A stretch of DNA of 64,000 nt, taken from NCBI RefSeq assembly GCF_004354985.1, contig NZ_SMSK01000005.1, positions 62,001 to 126,000 on the forward strand, given 5' to 3'. Under the pieces are notes generated by a model that was not told the origin of the DNA, made no database searches, and saw only the letters and a list, made by a program, of their open reading frames with translations. The DNA comes from Segetibacter sp. 3557_3 (GTDB taxonomy: Bacteria; Bacteroidota; Bacteroidia; Chitinophagales; Chitinophagaceae). A program made the translations under genes and the position numbers. Below are positions 27,761 through 36,348 of this stretch, piece after piece (within the stretch, counting starts at the first letter, position 1; each line of letters opens with the position of its first letter).

Positions 27761-28450
27761 AGCAGGATGTGCAAATAGCAGGCACCTGCCAAGCGCAGAT
27801 TTTAATTAAGCTTTACTCAGCAGTACCATTTTCGAATACCCTTATCCGGTCCGGCGACCTCCATTTTCACTAAGGCCTTGTTTTTACATTGCACTCCTAT
27901 CTTCCGGTAATTAACATTCGAAAAGGTTATTGCCGGAAACAATTATCCTGGCTATAACAACGAAAATGCAACTTCGACCATTATCAGTGATAACCATTGT
28001 CGATATTAATACCTATACAAGCAATCCTCATGATTGCCGAAAGCAAGTATGCCAAAAGAGAGCCTTGCATCGATATACAGCACGAAAGACTCGTGTGATT
28101 GATCCGTTTTATTAAAGGGGAGCAATTAAATCTTTAATTAAATGCAAAGCCGTTATGCTTAAGCTAATACTATAGCAATTGCAACCTCGTCACTGAGCAA
28201 GGAATTAATATCAAATTGAAGCATACAAAGTCAAAGGAGGATAAACTTCATGATTAATAGGAGCAGCTTTTGCGATAGGCGCTCCAATTGATTTGCAATA
28301 GGCGCCGCAATTGACTTACGCCTTCCATGTTGAATTATTAACCATTTAGACAAATAGTTCAGGAATTTATCTCTTTGTTAAAAAGCGTGTCCTATTCAGT
28401 ATTTTATATGTAGCCACAAAGCTTGCCAGATAAAATAAACATACCAGGTT
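27761..28450. other. Long hcp-vgrG spacer
   Basis: 690 bases with no convincing gene; a 61-codon frame at 27930-28115 is not protein-like. It contains a 23-base tandem duplication (28270-28315) about 135 bases before vgrG. The length suggests that vgrG is transcribed separately from hcp or has a long leader. Confidence 0.5.
28270..28315 (+). repeat. 23-base tandem duplication upstream of vgrG
   Basis: Units 28270-28292 and 28293-28315 agree in 19 of 23 positions and share ATAGGCGC and CAATTGA. Two helical-turn-spaced copies upstream of a gene could be operators; no protein is known to bind here. Confidence 0.65.
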
Positions 28451-30295
28451 ATGGAGTATAATATTCTTGCAGAAATTGAAATTGAGCAAACCAGAATCGA
28501 GTATTATACCAATATTGTTCTGCGCCAAAAATTTAATGAACACCACGAATTTATTATCCGGATTAACCATGATGTTTTAGAGAATCAAAAATCTTTCTCG
28601 CTTCAAAAGGCACAACAGCTCATCGGCAAATCTGCGATCATTCGTTTCAGAAAGGTTGCAAATGATACGACCATTGCCAATGAATTCCGCGGGATCATTT
28701 TCGCGATTACTATGGAACAGTCAAACAGCTTTACCGGCGACCTCGTAATAAAAGGTTATAGCCCCACCATGGTCCTGGAAAATGGCGAGCACCTTGCATC
28801 CTTTTACAAAAAGGACCTTAAAACAATTGTACAGGAGCTGACGAAACCATTGGCGGGAGTAAACTGCGCTACGGAAATCAACCCCCGCCACAAAACGGAA
28901 ATACGATACACTTGTTTGTACCGTGAAAGTTTGTTTGCATACTTGAACAGGCTATCATCATCCTACTCGGAATGGCTTTATTACGATGGCAGATCGCTTG
29001 TATTTGGGAAACCGGCAAATCTCCAATCAATCGAAGTTGTTTATGGTGCCGACATCACCAGCCTAAAATTAAACCTGCAAATGTCGGCCATGAATTTTAC
29101 CGCTTATTCGTACAATTCAAAAAACGACAATCTAATTACCGCGCAGTCGCCCAAAGCTGTTGACGGCTTATATCATTATGGCAAACACGTGCTGGACACA
29201 TCGGACCGGATTTTTACCCATCCGGCAAATGCCCCCATAAGCCAGCGTGCAGACAACACAATGGAACTGCAGGAGATCGTCGGACGACAAAAAGCCGTCA
29301 AGGCTGCCGGATTGCAGGTACTCTGCGGCAGCAGCAACAACCCTGAGCTAAAATTAGGGATACAAATGAACATGAAGGTTTCTAGTTTTGATCATGGCGA
29401 ATTAAGTCAGGAGGAATATGGTAAATACCTGATTATCGCTATAGAACACCATGTGGGTGAAAACGGCAAATACTATAACACATTTGAAGCCCTGCCCGCG
29501 GTTACAACGGCAATCCCGGTCAGGAATGTTCGCCTGCCCGTAGGAGAACCACAGGTTGCAATCGTAAAGGAAAACGACGACCCCGACAAACTTGGTCGGG
29601 TGCGGGTCCAGATGCTGTGGCAGAAAAATGGTGAACTTACCGATTGGATCAGGGTTTTATCGCCTGATGCCGGATCGGGAAAGTCCGGGGCAAAAAACAG
29701 GGGGTTTGTATTCATTCCGGAGGTGGGCGACCAGGTGATGGTTTGCTTCAGGTACAATCATCCTGACCGCCCGTTTGTAATCGGCAGTATGTTCCAGGGT
29801 AAAACTGCCGGCGGCGGTGGAGAAAGCAATAAGCGTAAAAGCCTGGCGGCACTTTCCGGCAGTGTCATCAGTCTTGACGGTGACAGCATTACCGTGAAGG
29901 ACGCAAATGAAAACAGCATCCAACTTGATGGTGCGGGCAACATTACCGTCAGCAGCTCGGAGTCAATTACCCTTAAATGCGGGGACAGTTCATTAACGCT
30001 AAAAAAAGACGGCACTATTGATCTCGCAGCGAAAAAACGGATCAACATTTCAGGTGACACTGAAGCTGTGTCCATATCTTCTGACCAGCTGGTGAAGATC
30101 GACTCCGGAGCAAAGGCCATTATAGAAGCGATGCAAAGTGTTTCAGTTGAAAGCGCAACTAAAATAAGTGTACAAGCCCCGACAACCGACATCAACGGCG
30201 AGGCGAACTTGAACCTGGAGAGTGCTGTGGTTCAACTGCACGGTAAAGCTATAGCAAACGTAAAAGGGGGTTTACTCAATCTCAATTGCAGTTGA
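28451..30295 (+). CDS. vgrG: Type VI secretion tip protein VgrG (TssI)
   Basis: The trimeric spike that caps the Hcp tube and punctures the target cell. The 614 residues comprise a gp27/gpD-like base (about 1-340), a gp5 OB-fold (about 365-450: PDKLGRVRVQMLW, GFVFIPEVGDQVMV, DRPFVIGSMF) and a C-terminal beta-helix needle made of short repeats (about 470-614: NSIQLDGAGNITVSS, LTLKKDGTIDL). No extra effector domain follows the needle, so cargo must be carried non-covalently. The stop overlaps the start of the next gene (TGATG), pointing to translational coupling with a likely adaptor. Confidence 0.92.
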   Translation: MEYNILAEIEIEQTRIEYYTNIVLRQKFNEHHEFIIRINHDVLENQKSFSLQKAQQLIGKSAIIRFRKVANDTTIANEFRGIIFAITMEQSNSFTGDLVIKGYSPTMVLENGEHLASFYKKDLKTIVQELTKPLAGVNCATEINPRHKTEIRYTCLYRESLFAYLNRLSSSYSEWLYYDGRSLVFGKPANLQSIEVVYGADITSLKLNLQMSAMNFTAYSYNSKNDNLITAQSPKAVDGLYHYGKHVLDTSDRIFTHPANAPISQRADNTMELQEIVGRQKAVKAAGLQVLCGSSNNPELKLGIQMNMKVSSFDHGELSQEEYGKYLIIAIEHHVGENGKYYNTFEALPAVTTAIPVRNVRLPVGEPQVAIVKENDDPDKLGRVRVQMLWQKNGELTDWIRVLSPDAGSGKSGAKNRGFVFIPEVGDQVMVCFRYNHPDRPFVIGSMFQGKTAGGGGESNKRKSLAALSGSVISLDGDSITVKDANENSIQLDGAGNITVSSSESITLKCGDSSLTLKKDGTIDLAAKKRINISGDTEAVSISSDQLVKIDSGAKAIIEAMQSVSVESATKISVQAPTTDINGEANLNLESAVVQLHGKAIANVKGGLLNLNCS

Positions 30296-31662
30296 TGAGC
30301 CAGCAGCACAATCCCATAGCAAACCTGATAACAAAAATTCAACAACATTGGATAAAAGAAGTTTCTTCGGATCCCAATAGCCGGATTGTTCAATGGCTGA
30401 TCGATCCGGGTGAAGTGAAACTCTACCACGCTTTCCTGCAGCTTGAGTCTACAAGGGCTGGTGAGCTGCCGGAGATGATTGTAGCCCAAATAACACCATT
30501 TCAATCGGCGGATACGTTTAGCGCGGCAATTGCCGCTACCTGGATGGACGCTTATGTACGGGATACTACCCTCGCTAAAACAGGCAATGATTGCGGTAAT
30601 TTCCGGCTACCAAACAGCCCCGAATACCACCTTCAGCCTTTTAGACGGGAGCAGGACCTCCTGTACCTGCTCAAAGCTTTCCGACAAAACTTTCTCCCTG
30701 GTAGAAAACTTACCCTGGCACTGTTGCCCGACCATATCTCATCATTAAACGCCTATGAACAATGGATGCACCTGGTTAAAAAATCCTGTATCACCGATGG
30801 TATCACGTTTGTCGCGTTTGTACCCCGGAACACCAGGAATGCAGACGGTTTTCCTGATGATTCGCCGTCTGTGATTAAGACAATCTCTCTTAGCCTCGAT
30901 CTCGAGGGTTCGATTAATAAGATCGCAACATCCGGTGACCCCCTGAACCCGGAAGTACACCTGAGGAACCACCTTTTTAAGATGTCGAAAGCTGTTCAAA
31001 ATAACAGCTTAACCGGGTTGCGAACCGCGGGGGCATCCTGTTTAAGTTACCAGTTGCGCTTTGGAAACATGGCTTTGATTGCTACGGCGCATATCATCTT
31101 TGCCGGAATGCTCTTTAACTTCAAAACGTACCAGGATATTGAAAGCACCTTGCAGAAGGGACTGCGCTTTGCAAAACGAGGCATGCAGTTAGGCGACCAA
31201 TCCTGCAAACCACTCATTGTTCAATGCTATGGCCACCTGGCAGCCTGCAACCAATTAAACAACAATCGGCAAGATGCCATCCTAAACTATCAACAACAAG
31301 CCTCGTTTGCATCAAATTGCGGGCTTCACCTGCAGGCAATTACGGCATGGCAGCAAGCGGCAACCCTGGCCAAGGACCATGACCATTTGCTACACCTGCA
31401 GCTGTTGGAAGAAGCATGGGATTTCAGCAAACAAATGCCTGTTGCAGAACTCTCGCACTCCGATTTTTATGCGATAGGTCTTGCGCTCTTTGACCGAATG
31501 CAAGAGCAGAAACAATATGCAGCTGCTGATGAAGTTGGCAATCGCATGACCGAAGTTTATGGGCCTGGTTGGGAAGCAAAAACCCGGCAGAAAGCTGAAG
31601 GGGCGAAATCGAAAAAGGCACAGGTGGTGGAATATGAACACACCGCGTTTCATCCGGTTTAA
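30295..31662 (+). CDS. VgrG-coupled TPR-like protein, candidate T6SS adaptor
   Basis: A 455-residue soluble protein of unknown family. The ATG at 30295 overlaps the vgrG stop by one base; a TTG nine bases earlier is a less likely start. The N-terminal half (about 1-230) is mixed alpha/beta (WLIDPGEVKLYHAFLQLEST, LTLALLPDHISS). The C-terminal half (about 235-430) is helical with TPR-like pairs (QCYGHLAACNQLNNNRQDAILNY, HLQAITAWQQAATLAKDH). A basic tail follows. Its coupling to a VgrG without effector domain suggests an adaptor or chaperone that loads cargo onto the spike; an effector role is less likely as no catalytic motif is seen. This is inference from position and fold class. Confidence 0.8.
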   Translation: MSQQHNPIANLITKIQQHWIKEVSSDPNSRIVQWLIDPGEVKLYHAFLQLESTRAGELPEMIVAQITPFQSADTFSAAIAATWMDAYVRDTTLAKTGNDCGNFRLPNSPEYHLQPFRREQDLLYLLKAFRQNFLPGRKLTLALLPDHISSLNAYEQWMHLVKKSCITDGITFVAFVPRNTRNADGFPDDSPSVIKTISLSLDLEGSINKIATSGDPLNPEVHLRNHLFKMSKAVQNNSLTGLRTAGASCLSYQLRFGNMALIATAHIIFAGMLFNFKTYQDIESTLQKGLRFAKRGMQLGDQSCKPLIVQCYGHLAACNQLNNNRQDAILNYQQQASFASNCGLHLQAITAWQQAATLAKDHDHLLHLQLLEEAWDFSKQMPVAELSHSDFYAIGLALFDRMQEQKQYAAADEVGNRMTEVYGPGWEAKTRQKAEGAKSKKAQVVEYEHTAFHPV

Positions 31663-31866
31663 GTACAGTCAAGTAACCTGGCCGAAACTAAATTGCCAAT
31701 TGCTCCTGCAAACAAAAGCACAGGGTCTGTCGACAGCCATCGTTGTCAGGCGCACTTTGCACCGATTGGATTTGAACAATCCATTTTAGTAGTGACTTTA
31801 ACACACCTGCAAGGACTTGCGTTTACCAATGGAGACTCACTGGAAGTTGTTTCTAAATACGGGAGG

Positions 31867-31904
31867 TTTGAACCGCTGTTAATCGTTTGAACCGCTATTA
31901 ATCG
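31867..31904 (+). repeat. 19-base tandem duplication
   Basis: TTTGAACCGCTGTTAATCG is followed at once by a second copy with one difference (A for G at position 12). It lies 205 bases after the stop of the T6SS TPR gene. Confidence 0.75.
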
Positions 31905-32099
31905 ATTTCTGACTTTTCGTTAAGGGAGGTTTTGCGAAACGCTGTGTGTTATGGCTCGCTGAACAGGGGAACTCAAAACATTGCTGACTGGCCTGGGTTT
32001 ACACAATAATGATATTCCAGAAGTCAGCACATCGATAATCCACATCAGATGGATCGTTTAATCCCAGTAGTGGAGAGCTGCAATTGCAATACGTGAATA

Positions 32100-32165
32100 C
32101 TGTTGTCACAAGCAAGTGAGTCCACATTGGTTGTAGCATGTAGATATGCTGTTGTCACCCGCAAG
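32100..32165 (+). repeat. Spaced 17-base direct repeats upstream of permease
   Basis: CTGTTGTCACAAGCAAG (32100-32116) and CTGTTGTCACCCGCAAG (32149-32165) differ at two positions and sit 94 and 45 bases before the permease ATG. Their spacing suits paired regulator sites. Confidence 0.6.
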
Positions 32166-32209
32166 CATTGAAATACAATATCTTTTCTTAGCTTCAGCCA
32201 AACGAAGTT

Positions 32210-33649
32210 ATGAGTTCCAGGCAGTTAAGCAGGTCGCTGGGTTTGAGGTTGGTTATTGTCGTCGTGATTGGCAATATTATCGGCTCAGGTGTTTATAAGA
32301 AAGTGGCGCCAATGGCTGCAGAACTTCATTCATCCGGCTGGGTACTCATTTGCTGGATACTTGCCGGGATCATAAGCTTATTTGGATCTTTGTGCAATGC
32401 CGAGGTTGCGGGAATACTGGCCGATACCGGCGGCGAATACGCCTACTATAAAAAGATCTACAACCGCTTCTTTGCTTTTATGTTTGGCTGGTCGCTCTTT
32501 ACCATCATACAAACGGCAGCAATTTCGGCACTGGCCTATGTATTTGCACAGTCATTAAACAACATTGTACACCTTCCTGCTATTTTGCCCGCCCTGGCTA
32601 GCTTCAACTTATTTGAAACGTTTTACCCGTTTGCCGATCTGAATGTAAAACTCGCGGCTATCCTCCTGATCATTCTACTAACATGGATTAATGCCCGTGG
32701 TATTAAAGCCGGGGCAGGAGTTAGTACTGCGATACTGATCCTTGTGTTTGGCGGCATTCTGACCATCATCAGCTTTGGACTTGCCAGTGAGCATTCGCAG
32801 CTTTCCCGTATTGCCATGCCCACCGATAATAATACGGCCGTTTCCGCCAGTGCGGTATTTACCGCAATGCTGGCCGCATTCTGGGGATACCAGGGATGGG
32901 CCGCAATCGGTTATATCGGGGGCGAAATCAAGAATGCAAAACGCAACATCCCACGCGGTATCACAATTGGCGTGCTCACCATTATTGCATTATACCTTCT
33001 GGTAAATACCACCTATCTGTCGTTATTATCAGTTGACCAGTTGCAGGCGATTTACAACTCGGGTAACCAAATCGCAGCTGTTGAAGCAGTGCGAAGTTTT
33101 TGGGGAAGCAACGGAGCCCTGTTTATTAGTATACTCATTATGTTAACGACACTCGGCTGTACAAATGCCACTATCCTGGCAAGTTGCCGACCGTATTATG
33201 CAATGGCAAAAGAAGGTTTGTTTTTCAGGTCGGTAGCAGAACTCAACCGTAGAAATGCGCCGGGTGTTTCGCTCGTTTACCAGGGGACCTGGGCGTGTTT
33301 GCTGGTATTGTCGGGCACGTTTGATCAACTTACCGATATGATCATATTTGCGGTATTCATTTATTATGGCGCAACAACGCTTGGGGTTTTTATACTGCGT
33401 CGCAAAATGCCGGATGCGGTTCGACCCTATAAAGTGTGGGGCTACCCTGTAGTACCCGCTATTGTTATTTTATTTTGCATAGCCCTGGTATTTAACACCG
33501 TTTTCAGCAGACCGCGTGAGGCGGCTATCGGGCTTGTGCTGATGCTCACCGGGGTGCCTTTTTACTATTTGTTTAAAAGCCGGAATAAACAGACGGACAT
33601 ATCCCTACAAGTACCAGGAATGCAGGACTCTTCTGCCCACAATCACTAA
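32210..33649 (+). CDS. APC-family amino acid permease (LAT/SteT-like)
   Basis: A 479-residue inner-membrane transporter with about twelve hydrophobic segments. The first segment carries the APC signature G-N-I-I-G-S-G-V, and SVTAMLAAFWGYQGW with GGEIKNAKRNIPRG is typical of the LAT-like subgroup that includes the serine/threonine exchanger SteT. It probably moves amino acids in exchange or with protons; the substrate is not decided by sequence. Direct repeats precede it. Its stop is only 17 bases from the convergent stop of the cNMP/TrxR-like gene. A second APC permease lies 3.7 kb downstream but belongs to a different subgroup. Confidence 0.88.
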   Translation: MSSRQLSRSLGLRLVIVVVIGNIIGSGVYKKVAPMAAELHSSGWVLICWILAGIISLFGSLCNAEVAGILADTGGEYAYYKKIYNRFFAFMFGWSLFTIIQTAAISALAYVFAQSLNNIVHLPAILPALASFNLFETFYPFADLNVKLAAILLIILLTWINARGIKAGAGVSTAILILVFGGILTIISFGLASEHSQLSRIAMPTDNNTAVSASAVFTAMLAAFWGYQGWAAIGYIGGEIKNAKRNIPRGITIGVLTIIALYLLVNTTYLSLLSVDQLQAIYNSGNQIAAVEAVRSFWGSNGALFISILIMLTTLGCTNATILASCRPYYAMAKEGLFFRSVAELNRRNAPGVSLVYQGTWACLLVLSGTFDQLTDMIIFAVFIYYGATTLGVFILRRKMPDAVRPYKVWGYPVVPAIVILFCIALVFNTVFSRPREAAIGLVLMLTGVPFYYLFKSRNKQTDISLQVPGMQDSSAHNH

Positions 33650-33666
33650 GGTAGCCTGGCTCCTGG

Positions 33667-35322
33667 TCACACGTTTAAATCCTTCAAGTACTCGTGAACC
33701 AATTGTACTGCCATTGAACCTTCACCAACTGCAGATGACACCCGCTTAACGGATTCGCTACGCACGTCGCCAACGGCAAAAACACCGGGCCTGCTGGTTT
33801 CTAATAGGAATGGGGCGCGTTCGATGTTCCATTTGGAAGACCCTGCTACGTGTGCCCCCGTTAGAATAAATCCCTTATCATCTTTATCAATCCCTTCTCC
33901 GACCCATTCGGTACGTGGAATAGCGCCAATAAAAGAAAATACGGCGGAAACTTCCAGCATGCTCTTTTCCTGTGTTTTGTTGTTGACTATTCCAATGCTT
34001 TCTAAACGATCTTCTCCATTGAGGGCAATCACTTCGGTATGTCGGAGTAGTTCGATATTGCCACACTCGTTTATCCGCTGACTCAGGTAATGGCTCATGG
34101 TTAGTGCCAACTCTTCGCCCCTGATCACCAGGTATACCTTTCCGACATTCCTGGACATAAATACGGCTGCCTGGCCGGCCGAATTACCTCCACCAACAAT
34201 AGCTATGTTATCTTTACCACACATGGTAGCTTCCATCTTGGTGGCGGCATAGTACACTCCCCTACCCTCGAATTGCGCAAGGTTATCAACGTTTAATCTT
34301 CGGTACTCGGCCCCACTTGCTATGATAAGTGACTTTGCTTTTATTCTTTCCCCTGATGCCAGCTCAACAACACTCAACTGCTCCTCAAAATCCAATTTGC
34401 TTACGTGGGCCGGCACACTGAACACTGCTCCAAACTTTTCGGCCTGTACAGCCGCCCTGGCGGCAAGTTCAGAGCCTGAAATGCCGGTTGGAAACCCCAG
34501 GTAGTTTTCAATTTTGGAGCTTGTTCCCGCTTGTCCGCCCGGGGCAGTCATGTCGAGTACCACGGTATCCAGACCTTCAGACGCGCCGTAAACCGCAGCT
34601 GCTAACCCGGCAGGTCCGCCACCTACGATTACCAGGTCGTATGGCTCGTCGTTTAACACCTGCTTAAGCCCAATCTTTTGTGCAAGCAGGGTGTTGGAAG
34701 GATTTCGAAGTATCCATTCATTACCATACACCACAATGGGCGAATCACTTTCTTTTACGCCAAAATTCCGGGAGACGGTATGTACCACAGGATCAGTTTC
34801 CATGTCGACCCAGGTATAAAGCACCCTGTTTTTTGAAAGAAAGTCCCGGAGCCTGAAAGTGTCCTGCGAATCCGGAGCACCAATAACCCGTAGCCCAGTG
34901 AAATCGGTTTCCTGTAGGGCATTTCCCCTGATAATAAAAGCATTTAAAATCGTGTCGCTTAACTCCGGTTGTTCACTGATCAATTGGTGGAGCTCATCGC
35001 TACATATCTCGTAAACCTCAACCTGACCTTTTGCTATTGCGTCAACGTTGGATGCCCGGCCGGAAAAGTTGGCGATATCGCCCGTAAATTCCAGTGGCTC
35101 GTGTACAAGGATCGTTTGCGGCTTTTCACCTGAACGGTCTATAACTTCGATATTTCCCTTTCGAATAACATGAAATAAAAAGCCGGTTTCACCTGCTTTT
35201 AGTAAAACTTCACCGTCCTTATAAGTTCGGCATTGCGCAATGCTTGCAATCGAATCAATTTGTGTTGGCGAGAGCAAGGGAAATCCCCCGGGAAATCGCT
35301 CTTTATAATTTGCTACATCCAT
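33667..35322 (-). CDS. cNMP-binding/thioredoxin-like/TrxR-like fusion lacking the redox CxxC
   Basis: A 551-residue three-part protein. Residues 10-130 form a cyclic-nucleotide-binding domain of the CRP/PKA fold. Residues 145-220 resemble a thioredoxin/glutaredoxin-type domain (VLYTWVDMETDP, SPIVVYGNEWILRNPS) without an active-site CxxC. Residues 228-551 are a thioredoxin-reductase-like flavoprotein with FAD motif GGGPAG (234-239), NADPH motif GGGNSAGQAA (377-386) and FAVGDVRS. Where TrxR has the redox CATC, this protein has Y-Y-A-A-T (357-361), so it cannot reduce thioredoxin by the usual dithiol route. The architecture is known from other bacteria but poorly understood. It may be a nucleotide-gated NADPH oxidase or sensor; that is inference. 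Confidence 0.88.
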   Translation of the reverse strand: MDVANYKERFPGGFPLLSPTQIDSIASIAQCRTYKDGEVLLKAGETGFLFHVIRKGNIEVIDRSGEKPQTILVHEPLEFTGDIANFSGRASNVDAIAKGQVEVYEICSDELHQLISEQPELSDTILNAFIIRGNALQETDFTGLRVIGAPDSQDTFRLRDFLSKNRVLYTWVDMETDPVVHTVSRNFGVKESDSPIVVYGNEWILRNPSNTLLAQKIGLKQVLNDEPYDLVIVGGGPAGLAAAVYGASEGLDTVVLDMTAPGGQAGTSSKIENYLGFPTGISGSELAARAAVQAEKFGAVFSVPAHVSKLDFEEQLSVVELASGERIKAKSLIIASGAEYRRLNVDNLAQFEGRGVYYAATKMEATMCGKDNIAIVGGGNSAGQAAVFMSRNVGKVYLVIRGEELALTMSHYLSQRINECGNIELLRHTEVIALNGEDRLESIGIVNNKTQEKSMLEVSAVFSFIGAIPRTEWVGEGIDKDDKGFILTGAHVAGSSKWNIERAPFLLETSRPGVFAVGDVRSESVKRVSSAVGEGSMAVQLVHEYLKDLNV

Positions 35323-35994
35323 ATTGCTATATTATTCGTGTTCAGGCGTATCACCTTCAAGCTGGGGTCAGATCGCATGCATTCACCCCTATCTTGACGT
35401 AACCGGCACCGGACAGCTTATGATCCTTCTGCCAGTTTCATGGATAGCGGATCCCGGAAATGGTAAAAACGCTAATCCGAAACTCGTGACCAAACACATC
35501 ACAAGAAAATACCATAAAATCGCGCCGCACTGTTTGCAGGTGATTTCCCCAATAAACGGTTTTGGAGTGCCCCTCTATCATTGATAAATTCCCCTGTTGA
35601 ACGCTTGCTGCGTGAGGAACTAAAAGTACAAGAGTGCGACGCAACGATGTGACATCGTGAATTGATGCCGGGTCCAAAAAAATAGCCCCTGTTGGTAGCT
35701 GTAGCTGCATTCCGGAACGCGAACCAATAAAAGCCACGGTTGGTGTGGTACAGCTGAATGCTGCCCACACTTTGCACATGCGGTGTGGTTGTTGCTAGCA
35801 GAAATTAATGCCCCATGGTGGGCAAGGAAGGGCAGAAATCCAGATTAAGCTTTCGATTAGCAGCTACTTACATGTTAGTAAGTTTAAGTAAATGAAGTGC
35901 TGCAAATCGGACAAAAAGCAAAGATCATTTGATATTAACAGGTTAGATAACACTTAATTGTTGCCCTATTTTTTAACTTCGCCAAAACCTTTGA
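35323..35994. other. Divergent intergenic region with repeat copy D
   Basis: 672 bases between the cNMP/TrxR-like gene and a small + strand gene. It contains repeat copy D. A 113-codon minus frame (35438-35779) runs across the repeat and is judged spurious. No other structure is apparent. Confidence 0.5.
35626..35682 (+). repeat. Dispersed intergenic repeat, copy D
   Basis: GTACAAGAGTGCGACGCAACG (35626-35646), then ACGATGT-G-ACATCGT (35644-35658) which can form a 7-base-pair hairpin, then GCCGGGTCC and seven A (to 35682). This is the best-preserved copy and defines the layout of the family. Confidence 0.85.
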
Positions 35995-36189
35995 ATGAAA
36001 ACTTCCAGTAGAATACTTTTGGGTGTTGCTGCAGTAACTTTAGCCGGTGTTATAATCTATTATGTCAATTCAAAACAGCATAGAAAAACTTATATGTTAG
36101 CTCAGGTTGCTGATGAAGGTTATGAGACTGCCGAGGATATTCTTTTTCCTTTGAAGTCGAGAAGAAGGCTTTGGCGCTCTTCGTATTAA
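35995..36189 (+). CDS. Small single-span membrane protein
   Basis: A 64-residue protein with one N-terminal hydrophobic segment (SRILLGVAAVTLAGVIIYYV, residues 4-23) followed by a polar tail containing VADEGYETAEDILFPLK and a basic C-terminus. The pattern (membrane anchor, then A-D-E-G-Y-E-T) recurs in small uncharacterised Bacteroidota proteins, some grouped with YtxH-like proteins. The anchor may be a membrane span rather than a cleaved signal. Function is unknown. It is a single gene, convergent with the esterase downstream. No terminator was seen. Confidence 0.7.
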   Translation: MKTSSRILLGVAAVTLAGVIIYYVNSKQHRKTYMLAQVADEGYETAEDILFPLKSRRRLWRSSY

Positions 36190-36348
36190 TGCGCGGTATG
36201 GTATCCCAATTCTACTTACAGGTTCTTAAATTTTACCTGACTCGAAATCACCCTCTTATTATTATTGTTGCTTTCAAGTTTACAAAGGTTTACATGCCCT
36301 TTCTCCGAAGTTGCAAATCAATGCGGGGTTGCCCAGAAGGGCGTAAAC

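Larger units (their letters stand above)
31663..32209. other. Intergenic region before the APC permease, with direct repeats
   Basis: 547 bases without a convincing gene. It includes a 19-base tandem duplication (31867-31904) and a pair of 17-base direct repeats (32100-32116 and 32149-32165) just before the permease start. No effector or immunity gene follows the T6SS module here. Confidence 0.5.

Noticed and set aside
35438-35779. 113-codon minus frame across repeat copy D
   Set aside because: The frame runs through the repeat and shows no conserved composition; it is best explained by chance openness.
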